Below are positions 32,856 through 40,801 of a stretch of 64,000 nucleotides of DNA, piece after piece. Below the pieces are notes generated by a model, which saw nothing but the letters and a program-made list of their open reading frames with translations, had not been told where the DNA came from and ran no database searches. Source of the stretch: UBA1444 sp964601085 (GTDB lineage Bacteria > Bacillota > Negativicutes > UBA1444). The DNA lies in contig CAZRLN010000002.1 of NCBI GenBank assembly GCA_964601085.1, forward strand, positions 1 to 64,000, given 5' to 3'. Every line of letters begins with the position of its first letter. Position 1 is the first letter of the stretch. The position numbers and the translations under genes are program-made.

Positions 32856-34103
32856 TTGTATCAGAAGACGACCTTGGGCAATGGACTCCGGATTTTATCG
32901 GAGTCCATTCCCTATATGAGCTCGGTGAGCATCGGTTTTTTTGTTGGAACCGGATCCCGCTCGGAAACTTTGCCGGAGCAAGGCGTATCCCATTTCATTG
33001 AACACTTGATGTTCAAAGGGACGGAAAAACGTTCAGCCCGCGACATCGCCGAAGAGGTCGATGATGTCGGTGGACAATTGAATGCTGCAACCGATCGGGA
33101 GAATACTTGTTATTATATCAAGGTTTTGCCCGAACATCTTGGGTTGGGCTTGGACATCCTCAGCGATATGCTGTTGCATTCCAAGTTTGCGGATTCCGAT
33201 GTGGAAAAAGAGCGGCAGGTGGTTCTCGAAGAGATCAGCCTGTATGAAGATTCCCCGGACGAACTGATCCATGATTTGCACATGAATTCCTTATGGCCTG
33301 GACATGCTTTGGGGCGTAATATTCTGGGAACCCGCGATTCCATTGGTGCGATGAGCCGTGAAATGATTCGGGATTACACAAGGCGACACTATATGCCAGA
33401 TAATATCGTGGTGGCGGCAGCGGGGAATTTGACCCACGATCAGCTTGTAACTCAAGTCCGGCGTTTTTGGGATGATGTGCGCGGCGCCGCCAAAGTTTCT
33501 GCCGATTCGACGCCAATGTTTGCTTCCGGGCGCCATCTTCAGGAAAAGGAAATCGAGCAGATTCATATCTGCTTGGGAACGCCGGGAGTGGCGCACGATG
33601 ATCCGCGATTTTACGCCTCGCATGTTTTGAACACGATCCTGGGCGGCGGCGTGAGTTCGAGGCTGTTTCAGCATATCCGCGAGGAAAGGGGCTTGGCGTA
33701 TTCGGTCTGCTCCTATCCTTCCAGTTTCCGCGATACGGGGCTGTTTACGATCTATACGGGAGTGTCACCGGAAAATTGCCGGGAAGTGATGGACATTATT
33801 GGTTCCATTATTGGCGACATCCGTAGTAATGGGGTCCGGCCTGAAGAACTTAAGCGGGCCAAGGAACAGCTGAAAGCCGGATTGTTGTTTAGTTTGGAGA
33901 GTTCCTCCAGCCGAATGTCACGGTTGGGACGGGCGGAAATTTCGTCCCGCGAATATTTATCGCCGGAACAATTGGTTGCCAAAGTGGATGCGGTGATGTT
34001 GCAACATTTGTTCGATTTGGCGCAACCGCTGTTTCGTCACGAGTCAACTTGCATGACGGCGTTGGGTCCAATCGGGGAATCCGGTCTGGAGCGGCTGCCA
34101 TGA
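32856..34103 (+). CDS. M16 family zinc peptidase (MlpA/YmxG-like)
   Basis: A 415-residue pitrilysin-type (M16) metallopeptidase. The inverted zinc motif HxxEH is present in GVSHFIEHLMFKGT (about residue 50), with the downstream glutamate in VVLEEISLYEDSPDELIHD. The C-terminal M16C half contains GGGVSSRLFQHIREERGLAY. Homologues (MlpA/YmxG in B. subtilis) follow pnp; their substrate is poorly defined. TTG 32856 follows AGAGGAGAG by 7 nt and gives the usual start YQKTTLGNGLRIL. The stop overlaps the dut ATG. Confidence 0.93.
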   Translation: MYQKTTLGNGLRILSESIPYMSSVSIGFFVGTGSRSETLPEQGVSHFIEHLMFKGTEKRSARDIAEEVDDVGGQLNAATDRENTCYYIKVLPEHLGLGLDILSDMLLHSKFADSDVEKERQVVLEEISLYEDSPDELIHDLHMNSLWPGHALGRNILGTRDSIGAMSREMIRDYTRRHYMPDNIVVAAAGNLTHDQLVTQVRRFWDDVRGAAKVSADSTPMFASGRHLQEKEIEQIHICLGTPGVAHDDPRFYASHVLNTILGGGVSSRLFQHIREERGLAYSVCSYPSSFRDTGLFTIYTGVSPENCREVMDIIGSIIGDIRSNGVRPEELKRAKEQLKAGLLFSLESSSSRMSRLGRAEISSREYLSPEQLVAKVDAVMLQHLFDLAQPLFRHESTCMTALGPIGESGLERLP

Positions 34104-34558
34104 GTCGTGTCCGTGGATTTGAGATTGTCGCGGGCTATCAGGATCGGGGACTCTCGTTGCCGATTCGCAAAACCTGCGCCAGCGCCGGCTATGACATCGC
34201 CGCGGCGGAGAACATTTGTTTGCGGGCGGGGGAAATGGCGCTGATTCCTACCGGATTAAAAGCTTATATGCAGCCGGATGAATATCTGGCCATTCATATC
34301 CGTTCCAGTCTGGCAGTCAAACAACGGTTGGTTTTGGCGAACAGTCAGGGAATCATTGATGCGGATTATTACAATAATGCCGACAATGAAGGCCATATAC
34401 TGATCGCCCTCCTCAACGGCGGATCGCAGGATGTGGCTGTTTCTGCGGGAATGCGGATTGCTCAGGGGATATTTTGCAAGTACCTGTTGACCGATCGGGA
34501 CGAGTTAACCGGAAAAGAGGAACGAACTGGCGGAATCGGCAGCACGGGAACCTTATAA
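34100..34558 (+). CDS. dut: dUTP diphosphatase
   Basis: Dut hydrolyses dUTP to dUMP, keeping uracil out of DNA. The 152-residue trimeric type has all five motifs: AGYDIAAAE (1), IHIRSSLAVK (2), GIIDADYYNNADNEGH (3), RIAQGIFCKYL (4) and RTGGIGSTG (5). The spelling of motif 3 (DADYYNN rather than DADYRG) is the variant I associate with Clostridia. ATG 34100 overlaps the peptidase stop by four bases. A new promoter starts soon after. Confidence 0.93.
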   Translation: MSRVRGFEIVAGYQDRGLSLPIRKTCASAGYDIAAAENICLRAGEMALIPTGLKAYMQPDEYLAIHIRSSLAVKQRLVLANSQGIIDADYYNNADNEGHILIALLNGGSQDVAVSAGMRIAQGIFCKYLLTDRDELTGKEERTGGIGSTGTL

Positions 34559-34577
34559 AATATTTTTGTGCAAGTAT

Positions 34578-34606
34578 TTGACAGTTTCTATTTCGTAAGG
34601 TAAAAT
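34578..34606 (+). promoter_or_regulatory. Strong sigma-A promoter for the lysine/DAP operon
   Basis: A perfect TTGACA (34578-34583), a 17-base spacer and TAAAAT (34601-34606). Transcription would begin about 34613, just ahead of the riboswitch aptamer. Confidence 0.85.
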
Positions 34607-34640
34607 GTATACAAAATTAAATAGTGGTTACCCCGTAAGG

Positions 34641-34815
34641 GACAGAGTAGAGGAGCAACCTACAATAGTACCGGCGATGAGATCGTGTATCCATGATTCG
34701 CAGGGAAAGGGGCGGTTGCCGAAGCTTTGGTCATGTGCACGCAGACCAATGCTGGGTTCATGCCGAACAGGCATGAGACTGTCACCAATCGAACATTGGT
34801 GGAGAGCTATCTCAT
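34641..34815 (+). promoter_or_regulatory. Lysine riboswitch (L box) aptamer
   Basis: The 373-base gap between dut and dapB holds the conserved lysine aptamer blocks in the right order: AGTAGAGGAGC near 34646, GGGAAAGGGGC with GTTGCCGAAGC, GCTGGG, GAGACTGTCACC, and finally GGAGAGCTATCTC (34801-34813), whose end would close P1. These are the hallmarks of the L box known from B. subtilis lysC. Lysine binding should favour the terminator at 34877-34916 and so reduce transcription of dapB-asd-dapG-dapA. The anti-terminator pairing was not resolved by eye. Confidence 0.9.
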
Positions 34816-34876
34816 CAGAAGCATTGGACATGACATTGCGGTTGTGTTATTGTGCTTTACCATGGTTTGCATGATT

Positions 34877-34916
34877 GCAGCCGGTGAGATATCTTCTTGC
34901 CGGCTGCTTTAATTTT
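34877..34916 (+). terminator. Riboswitch expression-platform terminator before dapB
   Basis: GCAGCCGG (34877-34884) and CCGGCTGC (34900-34907) form an 8-bp stem followed by TTTAATTTT, between the aptamer and the dapB Shine-Dalgarno. Confidence 0.85.
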
Positions 34917-34931
34917 AAGGAGGTGTGATCG

Positions 34932-35729
34932 GTGATCAGAGTGATGGTGTCGGGCGCGAATGGGCGGATGGGCCGGGAAGTATTGCGGGCCTTGTCCCAG
35001 GATCCCGAGTGCGAGATCGTGGCGGCGGTGGATCTTAAGTCGGCCGGCGAAGATGTCGGCGAAATTTTGGGATTGGGAACGTCCGGGGTAAAAGTGGAGA
35101 CTGACCTTGAGACGGCTATCCAGACTCATAAACCGCAAGTGATGGTGGATTTCACTCATCCCAAGGCGGTGGTGGGAAATGTAATGACGGCATTGCGAAA
35201 TCGAATCATTCCGGTGGTCGGGACTACGGGCATCACGGAGCAGGATTTGACGGCAATCCGCAATTATTGCAGCGAACAGGGAGTCACGTGTTTCGTTTGT
35301 CCAAACTTTTCAATCGGCGCGGTTTTAATGATGCGATTTGCGCAGGAGGCGGCCCGCTACCTGCCTACTTGCGAAATTATCGAACTGCACCATGACCAAA
35401 AGCTGGATGCCCCATCGGGAACGGCGTTGTTGACGGCGAAAATGATTGCCGCGGAACGGCAGGGCGGCAAACAGGGACATCCAGATGAGGAAGAGAAAAT
35501 TCCCGGTGCCCGCGGTGCGGAATATGAAGGATTCCGGATTCACAGCGTCCGCCTGCCGGGGTATGTAGCTCATCAGGAAGTGATTTTCGGCGGCATCGGT
35601 CAGATTTTGACGATTCGACACGATTCCTTGTCACGGGAATCTTTTATGCCCGGCGTCGTACTGGCCTGCAAAAAAATTATCGGTCGAAAAGGTTTGGTCG
35701 TTGGACTGGATCAATTATTGGGAGAATAG
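34932..35729 (+). CDS. dapB: 4-hydroxy-tetrahydrodipicolinate reductase
   Basis: DapB reduces the DapA product to tetrahydrodipicolinate with NAD(P)H, on the path to diaminopimelate and lysine. The 265-residue protein shows the dinucleotide-binding VSGANGRMGREVLRAL, VDFTHPKAVVGN, GTTGI, and the catalytic segment IIELHHDQKLDAPSGTALL. GTG 34932 is 7 nt after AAGGAGGTG. It is the first gene under the lysine riboswitch, followed by asd 12 bases later. Confidence 0.97.
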   Translation: MIRVMVSGANGRMGREVLRALSQDPECEIVAAVDLKSAGEDVGEILGLGTSGVKVETDLETAIQTHKPQVMVDFTHPKAVVGNVMTALRNRIIPVVGTTGITEQDLTAIRNYCSEQGVTCFVCPNFSIGAVLMMRFAQEAARYLPTCEIIELHHDQKLDAPSGTALLTAKMIAAERQGGKQGHPDEEEKIPGARGAEYEGFRIHSVRLPGYVAHQEVIFGGIGQILTIRHDSLSRESFMPGVVLACKKIIGRKGLVVGLDQLLGE

Positions 35730-35741
35730 GGGGAGTTCGAG

Positions 35742-36773
35742 ATGAAGAAATATAGCGTGGCAATTTTGGGTGCAACTGGTGCCGTGGGGCAAGAATTCAT
35801 CAACCTGATTGAAGAACGGAATTTTCCATTCTCGGAAATGAAATTACTGGCTTCGGCTCGTTCCGCCGGCAAGAAATTGACGGTCGCCGGACAGGAATAT
35901 ACGGTGGAGGAAGCAACTCCGGACTCCTTCAAGGGCGTGGACATCGCTCTTTTCGCTGGCGGGTCGGCCAGCAAGACCTTTGCGCCGCATGCCGTGAAAG
36001 CGGGTGCGGTCGTCATCGATAATTCCAGCGCTTTCCGCATGGATCCGGAAGTTCCCCTGGTGGTGCCCGAAGTCAATCCTGACGCGGTTCGCAGCCATAA
36101 GGGAATTATCGCGAATCCGAACTGCTCCACGATCATCATGGTGATGGCGCTCAAGCCGATTCATGACCGGTCCAGGATCAAACGGGTGGTCGTTTCGACG
36201 TATCAGGCCGTTTCCGGAGCCGGCAAGGAAGGCATCGACGAATTGACCAATCAGGTAAAGGCGATCAGCGAGGGCCGGTCGGTCGAAGCCAATATCCTGC
36301 CAAGCGCCAGCCTCCCCAAACATTATCAGATCGCCTTCAATTTGTTGCCGCAGATCGATGTATTCCTGGAAGATGGCTACACCAAGGAAGAAATGAAAAT
36401 GGTCCATGAAACCCGCAAGATTATGAATGAACCGGATATGGCGATCACGGCGACGACGATCCGGGTACCTGTATACCGGAGCCATTCGGAGTCTGTAAAC
36501 CTGGAATTGGAATCGCCGTTGTCAGTGGAGGAAACCAAAGCGGCGCTGGCCGGTTTCCCCGGTGTGGTTGTTCAGGATAATCCGGCGGAAATGGAGTATC
36601 CGATGCCGCTCTATACATCGGGTCTCAATGAAGTGTTTGTCGGCAGGATCCGTGCGGATGAGAGCGTAAAACACGGTTTGAACCTCTGGGTCGTCGGCGA
36701 CCAGATCCGCAAGGGCGCTGCGCTCAACGCCCTGCAGATCGCCGAACTGATGATTGCGCAAAATTTGTTGTAG
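35742..36773 (+). CDS. asd: Aspartate-semialdehyde dehydrogenase
   Basis: Asd makes aspartate semialdehyde from aspartyl phosphate, the branch-point for lysine, threonine and methionine. The 343-residue protein has AILGATGAVGQEFINLI (NADP binding), the catalytic Cys in IIANPNCSTIIMVMAL (about residue 127), and QAVSGAGKEGIDEL. Length and motifs fit the Gram-positive type. ATG 35742 follows GGGGGAG. It lies between dapB and dapG in the riboswitch-controlled operon. Confidence 0.97.
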   Translation: MKKYSVAILGATGAVGQEFINLIEERNFPFSEMKLLASARSAGKKLTVAGQEYTVEEATPDSFKGVDIALFAGGSASKTFAPHAVKAGAVVIDNSSAFRMDPEVPLVVPEVNPDAVRSHKGIIANPNCSTIIMVMALKPIHDRSRIKRVVVSTYQAVSGAGKEGIDELTNQVKAISEGRSVEANILPSASLPKHYQIAFNLLPQIDVFLEDGYTKEEMKMVHETRKIMNEPDMAITATTIRVPVYRSHSESVNLELESPLSVEETKAALAGFPGVVVQDNPAEMEYPMPLYTSGLNEVFVGRIRADESVKHGLNLWVVGDQIRKGAALNALQIAELMIAQNLL

Positions 36774-36783
36774 GAGAGAAGAA

Positions 36784-38004
36784 ATGCGAATTCTGGTCCA
36801 GAAATTCGGCGGTACTTCCGTTGCCACAGCGGAAAATCGAAAACTGGCGGTCGAGAAAATCAGCCGCGCCATTGCCGATGGTTTCCGGCCCGTCGTGGTG
36901 GTTTCCGCCATGGGGCGGAATGGACAACCCTATGCCACGGACACTCTGATCGGGATTGCCCGTGAACCATTTTCAGCTTTGTCGCGCCGTGAAATGGACT
37001 TGATGATGGGATGCGGGGAAATCATTTCCGCCGTGGTGATGGCGTCTACCCTGCAAGCGGCGGGTTTTGACGCCGTTGTGCTGACGGGCGGGCAGGCTGG
37101 GATTATTACTGACAATCAACATGGCAATGCCCGCATTTTGAAAGTCGAACCGGTACGGGTTCATGCCGAACTGGCCGCCGGAAAAATCCCGGTTGTATGT
37201 GGATTCCAGGGCATATCGGAGGAAGGCGATCTGACGACTTTGGGCCGGGGCGGCAGCGATACCACGGCATCGGCCCTCGGCGCGGCATTGCCGGCGGAAA
37301 TGATCGAGATTTACACGGATGTCGATGGGATTATGACCGCCGACCCCCGTTTGGTGCCGCATGCCCATATTCTGGACCGGATCAGTTATGCCGAGGTTTC
37401 CCAACTGGCGCACCAAGGGGCAAAAGTGATCCATCCCCGCGCCGTGGAATTTGCGATGCAAAAAAACATTCCCCTTGTCGTGAAATCGACGTTTTCCGAT
37501 GCGCCGGGAACCTTGATCACGACTGCAGCGTCGAATTCCGAAACTTGCGATTCCACTGTGTCCGATCGAATCGCCACCGGAGTGACGTATGTCCGGAAAA
37601 TTGCCCAAATTACGGTGAAACGGGATAAAGAAAAGATGCTGGCCGACAATTCGCAAATATTCAAGGCGCTGGCCCAAAATGGCATCAATGTCGATCTGAT
37701 CAACATTTTACCGGGGCAAGTGCTGTTCACCGTTCAGGAAGACGAGGCGGAAGAAACGCGGCGTCGCTTGACGGACGCAGGCTATTTGCTTGATGTTTTG
37801 AAGAATTGCGCCAAGGTATCGGTGGTTGGCGGCGGCATGGGAGATGTGCCCGGCGTGATGGCCGACTTCGTGGAAGCTTTGACAGCGCAGGGGATTTCCC
37901 TGTTGCAGACGGTGGATTCGCAAACATCGATTTCCGCCCTGATCGACGGACAGTATCTTGAAATCGCCGTGAGCGCCTTACACAGCCAGTTCGGACTTGA
38001 TTAA
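36784..38004 (+). CDS. dapG: Aspartate kinase
   Basis: The first step of the aspartate pathway: phosphorylation of aspartate. The 406-residue monofunctional enzyme begins ILVQKFGGTSVATAENR, has LGRGGSDTTASALGAAL and EIYTDVDGIMTADPR in the kinase domain, and two ACT domains at the C-terminus (about 260-406) for allosteric control. Operon position between asd and dapA matches dapG (aspartokinase I, meso-DAP sensitive) of B. subtilis; the effector cannot be read from sequence. ATG 36784 follows TAGGAGAG. The lysine riboswitch adds control by lysine. Confidence 0.95.
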   Translation: MRILVQKFGGTSVATAENRKLAVEKISRAIADGFRPVVVVSAMGRNGQPYATDTLIGIAREPFSALSRREMDLMMGCGEIISAVVMASTLQAAGFDAVVLTGGQAGIITDNQHGNARILKVEPVRVHAELAAGKIPVVCGFQGISEEGDLTTLGRGGSDTTASALGAALPAEMIEIYTDVDGIMTADPRLVPHAHILDRISYAEVSQLAHQGAKVIHPRAVEFAMQKNIPLVVKSTFSDAPGTLITTAASNSETCDSTVSDRIATGVTYVRKIAQITVKRDKEKMLADNSQIFKALAQNGINVDLINILPGQVLFTVQEDEAEETRRRLTDAGYLLDVLKNCAKVSVVGGGMGDVPGVMADFVEALTAQGISLLQTVDSQTSISALIDGQYLEIAVSALHSQFGLD

Positions 38005-38033
38005 CAATATTTATTAGTATGGGAGGGATAAGA

Positions 38034-38918
38034 ATGAAAAGTTTTGGACGAGTACTGACAGCCATGATTACTCCCTTTAATGAGGACTATAGCGTCAATT
38101 ACAAGGCGGCGGCCGAGCTGGCAAAATATCTGGTGGCGCATGGCAACGACGGACTGGTGGTTGCTGGCAGCACCGGTGAATCAGCAACGCTTGGCTCCGA
38201 CGAGAAGTTGAAATTGTTCAGCACGGTTTTTGAAGCGGTTGGCGACAAGGCGACCGTGATTGCCGGCACCGGTTCCAATGATACGCTGGCTTCCATCCGC
38301 CTGACGCAGGAAGCAGAGAAACTCGGCGTTCATGGCGCGATGCTGGTCGGGCCTTATTATAATAAACCGCCGCAGGAAGGCTTTTATCAGCATTTTAAAA
38401 TGATTGCCGAGCGAACCGGACTGCCGCTTATTGTTTACAATGTGCCGGGGCGGACGGCTTCGAATATTCTGCCGCCAACCATTGCCCGACTGTCCGAAAT
38501 CCCGAATATCGTTGCAGTGAAAGAGGCCAGCGGCAGTCTGGACCAGGTGTCGGAAATCGTACGCACTGCCCGACCCGGCTTTCAGGTCTACAGCGGTGAT
38601 GACGGCCTGACGCTGCCGATCCTGTCTGTGGGCGGCTGTGGCATTATCAGCGTGGCCGGTCATGTGGTGGCCGAGCGGATGCAAGAGATGATTGGCGCGT
38701 ATCTGGCCGGGGACGTGAAACTGGCGCAGGCGATCCACATCGAACTGATGCCTTTCTTCAAGGTGATTTTCGTCACCACCAATCCGATCCCCATCAAAAC
38801 GGCCGTAAATCTGATGGGATTGCCCGGCGGTTGTTTCCGTCCGCCCATGGTGCCGCCGACCGCGGCCGAAACCGAGCAACTGCGGACAGTTATGCGGAGT
38901 CTGAAAGTCAACGTGTGA
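38034..38918 (+). CDS. dapA: 4-hydroxy-tetrahydrodipicolinate synthase
   Basis: DapA condenses pyruvate with aspartate semialdehyde. The 294-residue TIM-barrel aldolase shows GSTGESATLGSDEKL, the catalytic Tyr in LIVYNVPGRTASN and the Schiff-base Lys in NIVAVKEASGSLDQV. ATG 38034 follows GGGAGGG by 6 nt. It is the last gene of the lysine operon and is followed by a terminator. In B. subtilis the dipicolinate synthase genes spoVFAB precede asd; they are absent here. Confidence 0.97.
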   Translation: MKSFGRVLTAMITPFNEDYSVNYKAAAELAKYLVAHGNDGLVVAGSTGESATLGSDEKLKLFSTVFEAVGDKATVIAGTGSNDTLASIRLTQEAEKLGVHGAMLVGPYYNKPPQEGFYQHFKMIAERTGLPLIVYNVPGRTASNILPPTIARLSEIPNIVAVKEASGSLDQVSEIVRTARPGFQVYSGDDGLTLPILSVGGCGIISVAGHVVAERMQEMIGAYLAGDVKLAQAIHIELMPFFKVIFVTTNPIPIKTAVNLMGLPGGCFRPPMVPPTAAETEQLRTVMRSLKVNV

Positions 38919-38938
38919 TCTGTCGGTTTTGTCACCGG

Positions 38939-38971
38939 AAGCGGCTATCCTGATGAGGAGGCCGCTTTTTT
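38939..38971 (+). terminator. Rho-independent terminator after dapA
   Basis: AGCGGC (38940-38945) pairs with GCCGCT (38961-38966) around a 15-nt loop, followed by a T run. It ends the lysine operon. Confidence 0.8.
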
Positions 38972-38972
38972 A

Positions 38973-39001
38973 TTGTTGGCAGGCCGATTTTGAGTTATAA
39001 T
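38973..39001 (+). promoter_or_regulatory. Predicted promoter for RNase J
   Basis: TTGTTG (38973-38978), a 17-base spacer and TATAAT (38996-39001), directly after the dapA terminator and 45 bases before the RNase J start. Confidence 0.6.
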
Positions 39002-39046
39002 AATATGAATGCAGTGCGCGGCATCAAACCAGTTGGAGGTGAAAGT

Positions 39047-40711
39047 TTGGGCAAACAAGCAGAAAAATTGCAAATCATTCCCCTGGGGGGATTGGGTGAG
39101 ATCGGCAAAAACATGACGGTGTTCCGCTATGGCGACGACATTATCGTGATCGACGCCGGACTGATGTTTCCGGAAGACGATATGTTGGGCATCGATTTGG
39201 TTATCCCGGATTATTCGTATTTGATGGACAACAAAGATAAGGTTCGGGCCATCTTTATCACGCATGGCCATGAGGATCATATCGGCGCGTTGCCTTTCGT
39301 CCTGAAAGATCTTGAGGTTCCTGTATATGGAACTCCCCTGGCGTTGGGGATTCTGCAGGGACGGTTGAAGGAAAAAGGCGTTTCGACGGCTGATCTTCAT
39401 CCGATCAAGCCGGGAGATCAACACGAAATCGGGCCATTTACAATCGGGTTTATTCGCGTGAATCACAGCATCGCCGATGCTGTGGCGATTTACCTGAAAA
39501 CACCGGTAGGCACTGTTTTGCATACCGGTGATTTCAAAATCGATCATACTCCGGTCGATGGACAAGTGACCGGATTTCATCGGTTCGCAGAACTAGGTGA
39601 CGAGGGAGTGTTGGTGATGCTGTCTGACAGCACCAATGCCGAACGTCCAGGCTTCACCAAAAGCGAGCGATGTGTGGGTGAATCGTTTGACGAGAAATTT
39701 CGGGCTGCGCAAAACCGGATTATTATCGCCAGTTTTTCATCCAATGTTCACCGTCTGCAACAGGCGATCGACGCGGCGTTCAAGTATGGGCGGAAGGTAG
39801 CTGTCGTTGGCCGCAGCATGCTGAATGTCGTTGGAATTTCAATTGAACTGGGTTATTTGAAAGTGGCCGATGGTGTGTTGATTGATATATCTGAGATCAA
39901 CAACTATCCGCCGAACCGGATTGTTATTCTTACGACCGGCAGCCAAGGCGAGCCCATGTCGGCGCTGACCCGTATGGCGATGTCCGATCACCGGAAAGTG
40001 GAAATACTGCCAGGCGATACGGTCATGATTTCTGCGACTCCCATTCCCGGTAATGAAAAGTTAGTCGCGCGCACAGTTGACTACCTTTTTAAACAGGGTG
40101 CGGACGTGATCTATGATTCATCATCGGGCATTCATGTCTCCGGGCATGGCAGCCAGGAAGAACTGAAATTGATGCTGAACCTGGTCCGACCGACTTATTT
40201 TATTCCGGTTCACGGCGAGTACCGAATGCTGAAATGCCATGCGAAGATTGCCCAGGATCTGGGTGTTCCCAAATCAAATATATTTATCGCTGAAAATGGC
40301 TCTGTTCTGGAGTTTACCGCCGAATCGGGAGCTACTGTCGGCAAGGTGAATGCGGGCGCATTGCTTGTGGATGGCCTTGGCGTTGGCGATATCGGCAATA
40401 TTGTAATGCGGGACCGGCGGCAGTTGTCCCAGGACGGAATTCTGATCGCAGTAATTGCCATGGACAAAGAGAACGGGTGCGTCGTGTCCGGGCCGGAAAT
40501 TGTATCCCGCGGTTTTGTATACGTCCGCGAATCCGAACAACTGATGGAAGAGGCGCGGAACAAAATACAGGAAGCGCTGGATCGATGCGAGGCCAGTGGC
40601 TCCACTGACTGGGGAACAATCAAGAATAGCGTGAGGGATATTCTCGGGAAATTCCTTTATGAGAAAACTCGCCGTCGCCCGATGATCATGCCAATCATCC
40701 TTGAAGTATGA
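39047..40711 (+). CDS. rnjA: Ribonuclease J
   Basis: RNase J is a metallo-beta-lactamase/beta-CASP nuclease with 5'-3' exo- and endoribonuclease activity, central to mRNA decay in Bacillota. The 554-residue protein has IIPLGGLGEIGKNMTVF, the zinc motif THGHEDHIGALPF (about residue 75), LHTGDFKID, beta-CASP GSQGEPMSAL and the HVSGHGSQEEL segment. TTG 39047 lies 7 nt after GGAGG (39035-39039). Position after dapA matches rnjB of B. subtilis, but only one copy is visible, so the A/B assignment is open. Confidence 0.94.
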   Translation: MGKQAEKLQIIPLGGLGEIGKNMTVFRYGDDIIVIDAGLMFPEDDMLGIDLVIPDYSYLMDNKDKVRAIFITHGHEDHIGALPFVLKDLEVPVYGTPLALGILQGRLKEKGVSTADLHPIKPGDQHEIGPFTIGFIRVNHSIADAVAIYLKTPVGTVLHTGDFKIDHTPVDGQVTGFHRFAELGDEGVLVMLSDSTNAERPGFTKSERCVGESFDEKFRAAQNRIIIASFSSNVHRLQQAIDAAFKYGRKVAVVGRSMLNVVGISIELGYLKVADGVLIDISEINNYPPNRIVILTTGSQGEPMSALTRMAMSDHRKVEILPGDTVMISATPIPGNEKLVARTVDYLFKQGADVIYDSSSGIHVSGHGSQEELKLMLNLVRPTYFIPVHGEYRMLKCHAKIAQDLGVPKSNIFIAENGSVLEFTAESGATVGKVNAGALLVDGLGVGDIGNIVMRDRRQLSQDGILIAVIAMDKENGCVVSGPEIVSRGFVYVRESEQLMEEARNKIQEALDRCEASGSTDWGTIKNSVRDILGKFLYEKTRRRPMIMPIILEV

Positions 40712-40712
40712 A

Positions 40713-40741
40713 TGAGAACCGAGACATTGTCTCGGTTCTCA
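40713..40741 (+). terminator. Hairpin after the RNase J gene
   Basis: A perfect stem of 12-13 pairs (GAGAACCGAGAC at 40714-40725 with GTCTCGGTTCTC at 40729-40740) begins two bases after the stop. There is no T run, so termination efficiency is doubtful; it may protect the mRNA end. Confidence 0.5.
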
Positions 40742-40801
40742 CCGCATCGGCGGCAGGAGTTCCGGGCCCGGCGTAGAAAATCTGCATAGAGGTGAATTTT
40801 A

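Noticed and set aside
34605..34874. 89-codon open frame between dut and dapB
   Set aside because: It lies wholly within the lysine riboswitch leader, whose conserved RNA blocks explain the sequence better than a protein.
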